Below, piece after piece: positions 27,890 through 42,800 of a DNA stretch of 64,000 bases (its first letter is position 1; each line of letters starts with the position of its first letter). The stretch covers positions 690,413-754,412 of the forward strand of contig JACDOX010000113.1 in assembly GCA_014549065.1 (NCBI GenBank), given 5' to 3'. The notes beneath the pieces were generated by a model, which saw only the letters and a list, made by a program, of their open reading frames with translations, made no database searches and had not been told where the DNA came from. A program made the position numbers and the translations under genes. The stretch comes from Cardinalis cardinalis. Its lineage: Eukaryota > Chordata > Aves > Passeriformes > Cardinalidae.

Positions 27890-30800
27890 CTAAAAAAAAA
27901 GAATACAGATATTAGTTAGTGAGTAGTTAAAACATTTTGCTTGCTTTAGCTCCAGCTAAATTTTTGAAGGAATAAAAAAATTCCAAAAAACACATCCTTG
28001 GATTCTCATAGTTTTCTTCTCTATGGGAGCCAATTATAGCGCACCACACTGAGAGAAACCTGGACAAGAAAGACTAAGACAAAAAGACACATGGGGTGGG
28101 TTACCCTGTACATTCTTCAGCTATTGGAATTTACAAATTACCCAGGAGTCTAAGGACTTTTACCAACTTAGCTGCAGGTGGTGGCATAGTGTTACCAGTG
28201 ATTTTTGTTCATATATATTAAAATTTCAAATATTTTAATATATATTTAAAGATCTAGGTACAGATATAGGCATCCAGAAAAAAAATTAAATATTCTGTAT
28301 ATGTATGCATATAAAAAAATATATTTGGAATACATTTTGATAATATTGATATTTTGATCAATTTTTTCCTGCCAAGTTTTAGAAAAACACTTTCAAGCTT
28401 TGTGTCAGCATAATCGAATATTTTTTGTGGAAGGGAAATAGATCACATTATGCCATACTGGTAAAACCCAAACTAGTTAAGAGGGAATAATTTAAAAATT
28501 GTAACTTTAGAACTCTAAAATTAATACTGCTGCAAAATGTTTCCTTTTATTATCATTACAGCATCTGCTGCAGCAATTAGCAAGGAAGGTATACAGGGAC
28601 TGAGCATATATTTTCCAGTCTACCAGTAAACAAAAGATTATGCAAATAGTGTGGATTTAGTGCCTAATTAAGCTCTGCAGTTCAGTTCAAGAGATTCATT
28701 AAGTACCACCTACATCCTCAGCAATCGATACAAGGATAAGTAACAGTCCACGCAGGAAAGCACATGCTGCTGACCACAGAAACTCTTGAATGCTTTGTTC
28801 TGAATAGCAATCTGAAATGCAAGAAACATCTCTCACCCTGGAGAAGTTACAAGATTTGACTTGCAAGAGAATGATTTATGCTTCTTAGTCAAATAGTCTT
28901 AGTAGACAGGAAATACACCGAAGGACTAAAACTGAATTTCAAGTACTGCTGTGTTTTTCCATGGATGTTTCTTAGCCCAGTAGGTATCTTTCATCCTAAA
29001 ATTTTATCTGTCAGAATTGTTATGTTTGCAAATTTTTCAAAGTCTTTATATTAATACTGTAAAACTTTTTAGAGTTGCAAAGCCTCCCTGACTACATAAT
29101 TAGCCTCACCCACAGCATGCTACTCCCATCAAACTCGCTGTTGAACAGATTGTCTTTAGGTATCTCTGACAGTGTCTTTAAAAACCCCACTCTTGAAACA
29201 TTTTTCAGGTTATCGTTACTTTAAGGCAAATATTCCAAGTTTTATCCTTTTCTCACCTAAAAGTTGACCAAAGAAGATGAACAGCTATAAGTACCAAGAA
29301 TTATTTATGGGCAGTTTGTGTGACACCTTCCCAAACGGATGGCAACAGCAAGGTCCGAGGTTCCAATAAGGATGGAGTAATCCACAAAAACAACAACAAA
29401 AACTCAGTTGGTTGTTTCTGTCCAACTCATATGATCACAGGATAATTCCGGATAATGTGACTTCAGGAGATCATTTAGCCCTACCTCCTGCCCAAAGTAG
29501 GGTCAAGGAAGACCCAAGGAAGACTACCCAAGTACAATGTAATAAATAACCACNCCCTTGGCAGTTTCACTCCCATTCCAGGAACAACATGAGTCATGGA
29601 CCATTTTCTCACACGAACGTTTCAGAATTGAACTCTAACCATACACAAGACAAAGGAATGGTGCAACAGTTCTTCTACAGAGCAAACTATCTACAAACAC
29701 TACAGAAGAATAAAATGCTCCATGACTGAAAGAAGAAAAACATCTGCCCTAAAGTCGGTATCTTTTACATCCCCCTTTTTTCCCATTCCAGAGTAAAAAT
29801 AAATTCTCTCACCTATATATAATACCTGCCAAATCAAACATCCGCCGTGCAGCTGTCATTTCTGTAGTGTCATGATACTTGTCAGACATGAAAATAACTT
29901 CCTTTATGCCTAAAGAAGTCACATAGAAAAAAAATGTTAGAATTGCACTAAAAAAATAGTAATGTCTGGTGCACAAAATCAGAGGCAGCATTCATCCACA
30001 TGCTCTCCAACTCCTTGGTACACCTCTACTCACAAATGTATGCTGTGTAAAACTGCTGAATGGTCTTGCCTAAATCACTTAGGCAGGGGAGAAATATAAA
30101 GGCTTCAAAAGAGAATTCACAAGCATTTCATAGCTGATCAACATCTTCCTGTGTTTGCCAGACAATATGAATATCAATACATTGCAATTTAGTGCTGACC
30201 TAAGTGCATAAGGAAAAGGATGAGTGACTACATTGAGAACAAGCAGNCGATCTACCTTGAAGACCATTTGATTTTGATTCTCTAAGTAAGAGAATTGTAT
30301 GAAGCACAAATGCAGAATACCATCTTCTTTCCCTCTTCACCCCTCTTCATTTCAAACCATACTGAACCAAAATAAAGAAGCCTTCTGTTTGCTGCTTTCT
30401 TCCTGNGGCCATTAGTAGTAAGAGACATTCCCCAGAACAGCAACCCATGCTGGGACTGCATGACTTTACTCAGTGAGCAAAATATATGCTACTTTAAGCA
30501 GAGATTTTTACAGAACTGAAGCCTGTTGCAGATACTGCCTAATCTGAAAAAAGGAGACACATTTAGGCCAGCACACTTGCTGCAGTGGCACAGATTTATA
30601 ATAATTGTAATGAAAGACATAATTAAAGTAGGATCATAGAAATCTTATGACATTTATGAGCAAAGATATTTTAAAATCTTCAANTATCAACTATGCATCA
30701 CATTCAAATTAAAATTTCATGTATATACTCCCAACAGACCTTTTGTCATGCAGAAGTTTATTTCTTTCTGCCCTACTCTATTCAATGTGCCAGAGCACAG

Positions 30801-33800
30801 TAAAATTGACAGTAATTATATGCAAAGCCTGTGTTGTTCTTTGGCAGCTCCTGGTCTAAGAAGTTACAAACCTAAATTAGAAGCACGTTTAGAATCACAG
30901 TAGATGCAATTAGCACTGGAAAAATTTGGCACCATTCAGATGCAAAAAACCCCCCACAAGTAGCATCTTATGAGGTTGACAGTGCAATTAATTTAGATCT
31001 AACATCAGCAATTTAACATCAAATACATCTATTAGAAGATGCCAATGAGCAGGCAGCACTGCAACCCTGAAAAAGCAAGCTGGCACTACTGCTTACCTGC
31101 CTGGATGATGAGCTTTGCACATTCATTACATGGAAATAAGGCAACATACATGCTGCAGCCTTTCACATCAGCTGAGTTTTTGTTCATGATGGCATTCAAT
31201 TCAGCATGGCACACTGATTAAACAAGGGAAGAAACAATTCATAATACTGATCATTAAATAAATTGGTCAAACTAAAATTAAAGTGTTACAATATAATTGC
31301 TTGCATTATATTCAAAGGCAAATAGCTTGCACAGCTTATCATAAAGGGCAGAGAAAGAAATAAAAGCAGAAATACCAAGATCAATGAAGGTCAATTGTTC
31401 TGACCAGGCTGCTGATTAGTAATGATATCATTAAGTGCATTAGCACTGCCATTTGCTAACACCTATTGCAGGCAACAAAGCCTTAGGCTGTGGGCCAAGC
31501 CATTGCAACCACCCTTAGTGAAGCAATATCTCACAGCTTCACAACTCTCTGGAGTACCTAACTGCCAGTATAAAACAGCTCATTTATGTGTTTACATGCA
31601 CAGATAGGAACACTCCTATGGTTGTAGGAGCGCTCTGTNCGCTCTTAAAGGCAGCAGAATGGCCAAGTAAAACTGAGCAGCTCTGTCCTCTGGGCCTCAG
31701 AAAGGCACAGCACTGCTGCAGGATTCTCCCACCCCCAGCATACACAAGACACACTCGGCCATAAAAACATCCAGCTTCAATATTAGAGTGACTTTACTGC
31801 TCATTAAAAGGTGCCAGACTTCATAAGCAGGAAAACAAAGTCCTTTATTTCTCCATGGATTTCAGACAGGCCAGGCAGCAATGGACCATCTTGCTTTGCT
31901 CCACCATAACACAACAGCTCTTTCAGGACAGACGGCACCAGTGTTTATAATGAGTACAGAGCAGATTATCTAATGTGTTACCAACACAGCTGAGAAGAGC
32001 ACAGTTTCTGTGTAGTCCACTTTCAAGCTCTGAAAAAAACATTAGGATATCTGCAAGAACTTCCTGTTTACTCCTAGGAATAACAGCAAGTTGCATAATT
32101 TGTACACCTACCTACTAAGAAGCTGCCTGCTGCCCTGACTTCTTAAACAGATGCTGAAGTGTGGTGTGGGTTTGAGATCATTTAGAGATCTGCATGTGCA
32201 GACAACTTAAGGAGGTTTTCCACAACTTGTTTTGAAGAACAGATTTTTTCAAAAAGTAATTTTCTTCTCCCTTGCGCCCATGTGAAAATTAAAACAGACC
32301 AAGTTGCACAGCACAAGTTCATAGCAAACTTGGTGCTATATGCTGACCTCTGTGTGAATGATCTCACCACACAAATAACTAAGTGCAGTACCTTCAACAC
32401 ACAGGAATCATTGCTGAATGGAAATGTTTTCCATATGGGCTAAATGTCTACATGGAATTTTCTATACAACAGCTAATGCACTACATATTTACAGCCTAAC
32501 TTACAGCACATAAACTTTCCCATGCAATCAAGTCACAAAGGACTAAACACTTGCAAAAGAAAGCTCAGTATTGGCTTCCACCACGCCCATGTTTTGCTGT
32601 CCACATACCTTCTCATAACCAGTAAAGCCAGAAACCAACACAAAAACCAGGAAATTGAAAAAGAAAAAAACAAAACAGCCAAGAGCCAAGAACCATCACA
32701 TTAAGGCTTCCTTCATTTTTACTGTTTCTATTGCAACTGTTATTGGGTCACACTGTATTTTAAATANATACCATTAAGTGTATGAGACATGTAGTTATAT
32801 GAACCTATACANTTAGAAAATCCAGAAAATACGTTGAACTCCAAGTACATTACTAAGTTGCACCAATCTTATAAAGCCTTTACAATAAATAGTCAGAGAA
32901 TTATTTTTCTGGGGCTACAGAGGACTGAGTAAAAGAGTGACATAATTTCCACAACTGGAAGTAGGGGTTATGTCAACAGGACAGAAATACCATTTTTAAG
33001 TTTCTTTGAACAATATATTTGTCTTCTAGGCAGCAGTTTAAAATATAGAAGGCATCCAGAAAGAAATATGTTTTCAAAGGCTCCCAAAACTAAAAAAGAA
33101 ACAAAACTAATGGCTTTAGTAAATATTTTTCCTTCACTAAAACTCAGAAATCTTCAGCTGTAAAACNAGACAAGTTTCATTATTAGTACTGCAACGAGTT
33201 TCCTTTCTGCACTAATGAGAGAAAAAGGTTCTTTTGGCAGACTTCTACAAACTTTCAACAACAAACCTCTTCCCAAGCAAAAACAAGATCAGGCCAAGAA
33301 TAACTTACAGAAGATAATCAGTTGGAGCAAGGGAAAACCATAAATTTTGCCTCCTGACCATCTTCACACAATCTGAAGAAAAATTACAACTATCCCACGT
33401 GGACAGAAGATGCAGAGACAGCAATAAGAAACAGACAAATCATTCCAAGACAAAAAGTACTAAGTCTACAACAAACCCAGCAAGTTTTCAGATAGAAAAT
33501 TAGGTACATTTTTCATGTGCCTAACCAAGTATTTCTTACTGAACTTATTGCAGAAACTAGTACAGGACCAGAACCTTGCACTGACTCCAGTGGTCATAAT
33601 TTTCCATCCAGTATTACTTTTTTGGTCTACTGGGCTATTAAATACCAAACCATTTTCTCTCAGTTGCTGTGATTTGAAAGTATATTCTGGGAAACTATCA
33701 TTACATGTCTTTGTTTTATTCATCTCCCTAGACATGTGCTACTTATAAAGGGTTATTATGCCAGATGGTTCTTAAGAAGGTGCTGGCATCAGACAAGTAT

Positions 33801-36800
33801 TTTTAGGCTCTGTCCCATCACTCTTAATTCCCTCTTACTTATATTCACCTCTCTCTGACAAATAGGCATTGACCAGGTAAGATAGATCTATGACCCCCAG
33901 ATTTTCCTTATAGACCTCCTTTTTTTGAGAGACAGAAAACAAATCCAGAAGTCCAAAATCCCTCTTGTTAATGACAAACTAGTTTACATTTGGGGTGTTA
34001 TGAAGTTTTCTAAGCTGTTAAGAGCTCCTGCTAATAGTTACAAATTGTTCTCTCTGAGATAGTAAGAAGCTAACTTAAAATAACCTTTCACAGGTGCACA
34101 GTATTCAGAATTCTGAAAANTCTATCTTTAGGCAGACTAGTAAAACTAAGAATTTTTACAACACCCTATGAGGGACTTGAAAGCCTTGGTTTTTAAAAAA
34201 AGAATATTCACATGTAGCCAACATAATATCAGGTCCACAACACTGGTTTCCATTCTGGAGAAGTAGCTTGAAAAGTATTCTCAAAAGGCTTCATTAGCTG
34301 AAGAAATAACCATGCAACGAGAAGTTAAGTGTGTGCTCTGACATTCCCACCACCTGCTACTAGGTTCNTGAGAGGGGAAAAAAGGAAAAAAGCCAAAGAA
34401 TGACTGCTTCATTACTGGTAGTATTAACTGCTAGNGTTTCTATCTCTTCTCATTGCATGCTGGTTTGTGTTGCATAGCTGAGGTAGCACTCATCCTTAAG
34501 CCCACCTGTAAATAAAAGACCCCTGCTTACCCTATAAATGGTAACTTTTCAGGATTGAACACTTATCATGAGCATGTTCCCAGTGGGTTGCAGCGTCAGA
34601 AATACTCTTCCCACATTCTAAACATGTTCTGACTAGCAATTTCATGAGAACCACAAGACTAGTCAAGGTGCTTAATACTGTTTAAAGGCTTACATGCTTG
34701 ATGAAGAGCATGCTAAGGACCACCATAACTTTAAAGACCTTTTAAAGAAGCAATCAGAGGAAGGGCTAGGGAGAATAACTTTTTAGTGCTATTAATTACT
34801 AAGTGAGCCCAACTAAGAATTTTGTTATCCTTTACTTGCTGGAACTCGGACACTGAACACAGCAAGGATCCCAGAAAGTATCAAAACATTAATTTAAGGA
34901 ATGGAGTCTGGAGTGACAACCACTGGGGGCAGTGGTTGATGGACCTGGAATTTGTAGAATGACATCTACTTTTCTCAGCNTTTTTGAAAGCATAGGGATG
35001 GTTGCTGGTTACTTCATTAAGGGNAGGCAGGACACTGATGCTGGGCTGGCACCGCCCTCAGCCCTTCCTGCTGCTCTCTCTCTCCCCCTCTCTGTGCTGA
35101 AGAGGAAGCTGCTGTGGTCAGGGCACAGAGGCAAGGATAAGAGCAGCAGATTTGTTGGGAGGCCTAGCCTCCTCAAACTGCAGTAAGAAAAATGGAACCC
35201 CAGCCTCACAGCTTTCTTCCACAAGAACTGGGAAGTGAAGCTGGGAACACTCAGCCGTTTATGAACATCACAAAACTTGCTGGGTCAGACCAGAAAAACA
35301 CCTCTCAAAATGTGAGCAGCATTAGCTAACCCACCCTATTTCACAGCTTCTCCCATCCTGCTCCAAGCTGGTTCAACTCTCTGCAGAACACAGAGGTGTT
35401 TCTTAGCAGGCAAGTAGAACAAGAGGAACTGTTGTTTCTAAATCTCCAAACTTTCTACAGGTTTGATGTATGACACCAGAACGGGACAAAAATCCATGCA
35501 GGACGAGAGTGAGTGGCTGGAAGTGGAGACCATCTCCTATAGATCNCCTTCTCAGCTGAAGCCTCATCTTTGCACTGCCAATTGGAGAGAGAGCATCACA
35601 CTTCCCCAGAGTGCCTGATCAAATTTTGTGCTGTCAAAATAACAGCTTCTACAAAACTAACATTTGCCTGAATATTGTTGAGTGTTCATTTCTCTGAAAA
35701 ATTGACAAAAAGCTCATAATCCTAACACAAGGAAATGTTGATAACAGTTTGTTTCATTTTACACAGCAGGTACTGTTCAATTAGAGCATACTTTTTGCCT
35801 CAGCACATATTTTATCATATTTGAACCTGTACAAATATTTGTAAGCATACTTANTCAATATTTTCTGTATTGCTCAGAGGTTTCTAAATTTGCCAGTCAT
35901 TTTAATTTAAAACCCTTAATTAGAGACTGGTTGTCAAATGGATGTTCTTAGATTACAGTGGAGACAGAGGGCATAACAAGAGCACAGCAACTAGATTTAG
36001 TGGGAAGATTTCGTTAATAGGACAAAAATGTAGCATTTTACATGATTGGTGAGAGGAAACTGAGCAGCAACAAATCCTCAGATTCATCTAACAGAAACAG
36101 AGGGCACACTTTTGACTCTGAAAATCAGAATTTTGCCTAATTACTAAGAAGCTTCTGCACACAGTACTGAACACAATGCTTCAGGAAGAACTTTTAGTCT
36201 TAGTAAAACTGGCCTTCCATTCCTCTCATGTGCACAGACACATCCCTGCTGCTGTTACNGACTGGCAGCCTGGAGCCAGTTCCAACATAATGATGACATC
36301 TTGATTTTGTNCTGTGAAAAATGGCACTCTGCAGAACATTCTGTGCTTTCTGACATACCAAGGCTATACTGTTCAAATATACACCACAACCAGAAGGAAG
36401 AGCCTCCATCCACTTCAAGAGTCTCACAAGGAATGCACAGTACCAATACATGTGATCCATGGCACTATTCCTGTAATATCCAAATGTCCTGCAAATGTTT
36501 GCATCCTCTAAGGAAAGGCGAACACTAGCTACCACATTTTGATGCCTTCTCTCAGTAGTAGCTCAGGTTACACCTGGATTTCCTAATCAAGCACAATATT
36601 GCCCCTAACAGTGAGCTGAGCAGAACCCACACTTGAGGGTGTGAGATAGATACATACAGTATATTGCAGCAGACGTAGGTAACCAGGACCAAGGTAACCA
36701 CGGTCAACTTCAAACCAACAAGTTTCAAGATACAGCAAAATTCAAGAGTGACAGGACTTGTTTAACCTCACAACAGAAGTTCAAAAGGTTATCAGTAAGT

Positions 36801-39800
36801 GTGCAGGGAAGGAGGAACGGTTAACCACGAGAAAAGCTGAAAGAACATTGCTGGCACATGCAAGAACCTAAAAACTAACCACAGATAAATTTAGGGTGGA
36901 AATTGGAAGATTTTTAGCCATGAAACAGTAAATCTGACCAGAGCTGTAGGGTCAGTGCATCCATCAGTTCTTTTGGAGCTCAATAAATTTATTACAGGAT
37001 CACCTAACACCCCTCTGCAAAGATTGCCTCTGGGTCCAATCCTCTACTATGTCTGTGCTGCTAAACACAGACAGGGCCAGGGACTGACCCCTGGCCCTGA
37101 GGCCAACTGGCACAGACTGGCTCATGCTCATCTTGGGGCTCCACCAGCAACACACTGCCCTCAGGCCTAAGTTTCCTCCAGCTCCAGAGTCCCGTGACAC
37201 CACACAGTTATTTTGTATGTCTCAGTTCAAAGTGCATAAAGAAGCGAGAAGACTTTTATGCAGCCCACCAGAGAGGGATTTTCAGAGCATGAAACAGAGT
37301 ATGTGTNGCATATCTGCCAGTATGCCTGAGGGAAGGAGGAGGGTTAAGCATACCATCTCAGCAGGCTTTGCATTCTAAGCCTATACCTGATGACTGTTTT
37401 CTTTGCAGAATTTTTTCCACCCTGCCCTCCGGAACACCACTGGAAGAGCAATAGTGAAGCTTTGTTCTAGGGAAAGCTACTGAGAGTGGTGCAAAACACA
37501 GGAAGCGAGCTAAGTGTATNGCTAACCCACAAGAGTGCCCAGGACCAGATGGTCAGCACTCAGATCCAGCCCTAGACCTTTTCTGTAGCACTGCAGATGC
37601 ATGAAGTAGCTCCAGAAGACATCTTCCAACTTAGGGTGGTGGTACATGCACAATTACCACAGCTTCATCTAATAAGCTACACTGCAGTGATGAAAGTGCC
37701 ATCAGTCCTGTGGTTAGCTAATGGAGCTCAGAGTAAGATTGCACTGTCTCCNAACAAGCCAGTCAGGAAGATGCAAGGATAAAAAGTTCAATTTACACAA
37801 ATGCTGTGATGATTAGCAAAAGGAGAAAGGAAAAATGACAGTTTAATGAGATTTTAGCAGCAATTCTATGTGTCTCTGCATCTACGAAGAATTTTTTTAA
37901 ACAGAAGATTTTTTTATATATATACTTGTCTGGTCNGTCAACTGTGCTATCAAGATTAATAAGAAATTGCTAGAGTTTAAATGATCTGTGAATTACAAAA
38001 TAGGTTGTTTATTCATCACAGCAGACACTTTGTGTTACAAAGTTGTGATTTTTTTAATGAGGTGAAGATTAAGATTATGGGGGGAAGGGCAGTAGTTAAA
38101 CCAACTCCTGGAAATCAACTCAGCACTCCAAGCTGTCTCTAGTTAGCTCATTTTTTAAACATCACATGCTCCTCATCTTCTGCAGTCAGAGTTAACAAAA
38201 AGAAAAAAAATCTCACATCATCTTGTACAAAGATTCCTCACAGTACTTTTAGTTTAAACTGGTCAGCTCAGATTTGAGTGCCTGGAACGTGATCTGATGC
38301 CAGAGACCGCCCACACTGATTTGAGCTCAGAACTGAGACCTTACAGCAGCATAAAAATTCAACCAAAATCAATATTCTGTTTTCAGTGCTTTATATTTAA
38401 TCAATGGGCTAACACTTGTTTCCTCATCCCATAAATAAAGAGCAGTCATACTCAGTTGTACCATTATGGTCACAGCACTATGTGTAAAACCAGTGGTTCA
38501 GAGCAGACTTCAAATTTGGCTCTAGATTGGGAATACACCTGTTACAAAAAATAATATGAAATGGTCTTGAGCTTAAGAGTTACCATTAGAGGTTTTATAA
38601 TAAATTGGTGAAGTGAACAAGGACAAAGTACTGGGGTTTTAAGAAGTCAAAAATATCACACTGATGAATTATGTGCTGAGCCACTGCATATCATCTTTTA
38701 CTTCAATGCTATAGAAAACCAGAAAATGGTTTTTAGAAAGAGCTCTGAGTGAGCTCAGGCTATGTCAAAACTCATGCAAGTTTAATTTCTCTATCACACC
38801 AACTGTTAAAGTTACAAGTAAGAAATAGAAATAGTAGGCAGAGATCAATACTGGTCACTGGAAAAGAGTCAGTATTTCTCTCCAAAACGTGAACTCTTGT
38901 GCTGACTTTCCCGTACTCACACAGAGAGAAAGAAAATTTCCCAAGCCTCTGATTCTCTCTTTTGTGTTTCTCTGCCCTGCCATTCCTGAGCTCAGGACAG
39001 GCTGAGATGCAGCATAGGATGAAGAAGCTCCTGTTTTTTCTGTGCCTGTGGCTTCTGCTGCATTGGTGTCACACACAGACATGCAGAAGGAGCTGGAGTG
39101 GGTACAGAAAGATGAAGGGGGACTCAAGGAAGCATGTGAACTNTATGGTCTCTTACCAGTCCTAANCAAGGTCCCTTCCCCACATTGCAGNCCACAAGGC
39201 AGCCCAGTCTCCCTAGTTCCTGAAAACCACAGCTGATCCAGAAGAGCCAGCCCTGCTGACAGGTGCACCAAATTTCACTAAGGGCCCTTTAAGTAACTTA
39301 CAGAAGGCCAAACTATGCCTACTGCAATGACAAAGGCAAGTTCCAAAGCAGCACTCAACCACATTTACCATGAAACCATCCTTCTCTTTGATCCTTTTGT
39401 CCACTTAGTAAATGACAATCAAATCAGAGGCTGAAATAAACAATGAAAGTCATCTCACCCATAGAAGGGTTGACCTACGGCATACAGACTTCAAGACAAA
39501 TATTCACNTTCTTCATAATGTATACAACCTATGTCATCAACACCTGAAATGGAAAATTCCCACAACTGGAGTTTATAATTTTAATACTTGTATGTTAGAT
39601 CCAATTACTTGTTTTACATATACACACACTGTAATTTCTGTGCAGGCAAATACACAGAATGAGCAATTATCTGCATGCACTGCAACTGTGTGCTAATGAG
39701 CTGCTTCATGTTTATAGCCTTTCACTACCCAATCCAAAATGGCTAATATTTATGAACCTATTTCACCAGGAAGTCAGTCCTTCAAAAAGACTGATTTTTA

Positions 39801-42800
39801 TCCTGGTGTACCACATANGGGCACATTATCAATATCAAGTGAGGGGAAGAAAAACTGATTGATACTTTACTGAACTTTCATAAATACAGACATCACAAGT
39901 TTAACCTGCCAACCACAAGAAGCCTTACCATAAGGATATTTTGTGTCTAGTCTATTTGCTCCTGTTCTTGTCCAGGGTAGTACATCATCNCTGCAACCAT
40001 TAGGCATCCCATTGTATCCAATTCCAACAATCTTGTTTTCTGAATTTACAATGCAGGCACCAACCTAAATAAAATCAGATTTACATAGTATCAACAGCAT
40101 GCAATACAATATGTCAATAATGAAGATGAGACATGAATAGTCAGTCCTACAATTTTCATTTAAGAGATTCAAGATTCACTTAATATATTAAGTCACACCA
40201 TCTAGTAAGCAGGGCTACAATTGTACCTAACTGGTGGGGCTTTGAAATAAGTTTAGCTCCCCAAACTAGCTTTCCCAGCAGCAGTATAAGCAACAAGTTA
40301 TGACAGATGTAACAGAAATACAAGAGTTGGCTTACGCAGGCCTCACAAGACTTNGTGGCTTGTTGCAAATATGCACTAAAATTCCAAACCTTTTAACTCT
40401 CACCCTTTATTGCTTCGACCTAAGTCTACAAAGGGACTTTGCTTAAAGACTGATGATGTGTCCCATTTTTATGTTTTCTGCCCATATTATTTGTTGAAAT
40501 TGCGATAGTACTAATTTTAATTCACACAAGGTGTTTATCAACCAGCCCTTGNGTAACAAAACTTTAGCCCCAGGTGAGTAACCTTCAGAGAGCTAAGTGC
40601 TCTAATGGACAGAAGGAAGTGAACAGATTATTTTTCTGTGATTTGCTTCCTGATTTTTTTCACACAAAGGGTGGTGACTAACAGGATGACTGGATCCTGC
40701 ACAACAAATAACATGTTTTGGGAGCTGTATCAATTGCCTGAAATCAATATTGAAAAATTTGGAACAGAGGCACATGAAATACGTGAAAAATGGAAACAGA
40801 CAGTGAAGCACAGGGAACAAGGGATCCTGAGGGATGAACAAACTAGAAGAAAACTCCAATCAACCCAAATAAATACTCTTACAGGTGAGGAAAAGAAACT
40901 TGTAAAATGTTGTGTCTTAAAAAATTTCAACCTAAAACTTCCAGCAGTTTTGTCCTCCTCCAAAAGTGATTATATTTACTGGAAAAAGGAGACAAAATGC
41001 ATGTGTTATTTTAACTTCCAGATGAAAAGATGATTTATAAAACTCCAAGCTTCAAATGTACACAGAATTATACATATGAGGTCAGGCCCAATAAGAGAAT
41101 TTCTGTAAGAGAAGGTGCTGACTGTGTTAAAAACTGAATAGCTATACACTGAAATAACTTTTATTAAGAAATTCCTGAAACCGCTATGTGTACATCTGAT
41201 GTGATAGACAATATAGATTAGGTTATCTTATTANTATATGTTGCCTTCTTACCTGAGAGCTTGGATCCTTACTTCTTTGTGCTGACAGAAAAGCTACTGC
41301 CATAAAATATTCAGGCCATTCCAAATAATCCTCTCTTTTTTTGCAGGATGCTTCACTAAACAATAGTTGATAGAAAAAAACAGCCATCAGCAAACACCAC
41401 AGACTTAGAGTTACTACAAATTGTGTTATTTTAACGTGCACAAGTTTAAAGCAACCAGGATCAGAATGTGGCTAAGACCACACATTCACTAATATTTTGA
41501 TAGTAAAACCATCAGTTTCAAGTGCTTTCCAGGAACTTATACATGCAACATTTCCTTTCAAGGAAAAGGCATCAAGCAAGGTTGCAAATTACATTTTGAG
41601 ATAAGAAGGCTGAGATATTCAGAGCACTGAGCAATTCAAAGACANAGCCATTTATCCTTTACAGATAACACCTTGTATATTTCTCAGGTTGGGGTATATC
41701 ATNTACTGCCATTCTTCTCACCCAAACAACATAATCTTTTTTATGATGACTGTGATAACTGCCGAACTCTAAGTTACTTTGTACTTCTGCCTACAAGTGC
41801 TCAGTAGCTTCCTATTTGGTAACTTCCTCTGCAGGCATTCATTTCTGACCATACTGCTATCACTCTAAGTTTACCTCTTGTTACAACATTTACCACCAAA
41901 GATCTGAGGCCATTCCAACAGTTCCCTGCTAATTTTCTCTTGAGATTTTGTCTTATGAAGCCTTNTGAAAACTGACAGGAGATGGGTTCAAGAACTTTTC
42001 CTTTAGAAATAATACATAGACGTGCCACAAAAGGTTGCTTCTTTCCCTGCCCTGAAGGGTAGATTTTGGGGAAGGAGGAAGGAGAAAAAGGTGATACCTC
42101 ATTTTCTCTTGCCTACTTATGGGTGAAAGCCTGCTCAGACAGTGTAAGACACAACAGGGGAATTTCCGTGCTTTCCAGCTCAAAGAAAAGAAAGGCAGAC
42201 ATCTCCCTCTCCACACATACATTTAAGCTTTAAGTTTCAAACAGAAGATCAAATTGAAAGAAATTTCCCCCTAACTTTCTCACCTATCATTTCTACAACT
42301 TGAAAACCAAACCAATGGAATATCCCAAATACAATGATTAGCCTATCAAAATACAAGGAGCACAATACTTTTCTTTTTGGGCTCCTCTTACCAAAAACTA
42401 CAGGTTAAGACCAAGATACCAATTCTTGTGATGCACAGCTGTGCAGAAAAATACATCACAGGTAACTGCAAGCAGCANGACATCTCCTAGCAACACTAGT
42501 ACCAGCACTTTTGGAAGACAAACATTAGAAGGCAAGTGTTNAGTTACTCATTATTTTTATAACTAAAACCATGTATTAGAGGCTTGCAGTTAGCTTGTCA
42601 CAAAGAGGTTACAGTCTTTGAGTGAAAACAATGATAAAACTGTACTTTAGAAACCTACAATGTGCTATTTACCAAAGATAAATTGCTGGCTTTGAATAGT
42701 CTGTATGTGGCACATTACAAGTTAGCAATTGTGGCTTGTTCTTGGAATGAATGAGGATCATCTTTAAGGCCACCATCTCAAAGTAAGGAGGGAAGATCAC

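Larger units (their letters stand above)
27890..29812 (-). other. DCTD: DCTD intron between coding exons 5 and 6
   Basis: The intron is about 1.9 kb, AT-rich, with a 14-bp inverted repeat at 28211-28245 and a short minus-strand CR1 tail near 29432-29515. I see no other coding signal. Confidence 0.9.

Noticed and set aside
38962..39165. Plus-strand frame with [20 protein letters not shown], resembling a signal peptide
   Set aside because: Short, in a DCTD intron, with no splice partners or mature-peptide pattern recognised; a T/C-rich stretch readily encodes Leu/Phe by chance.
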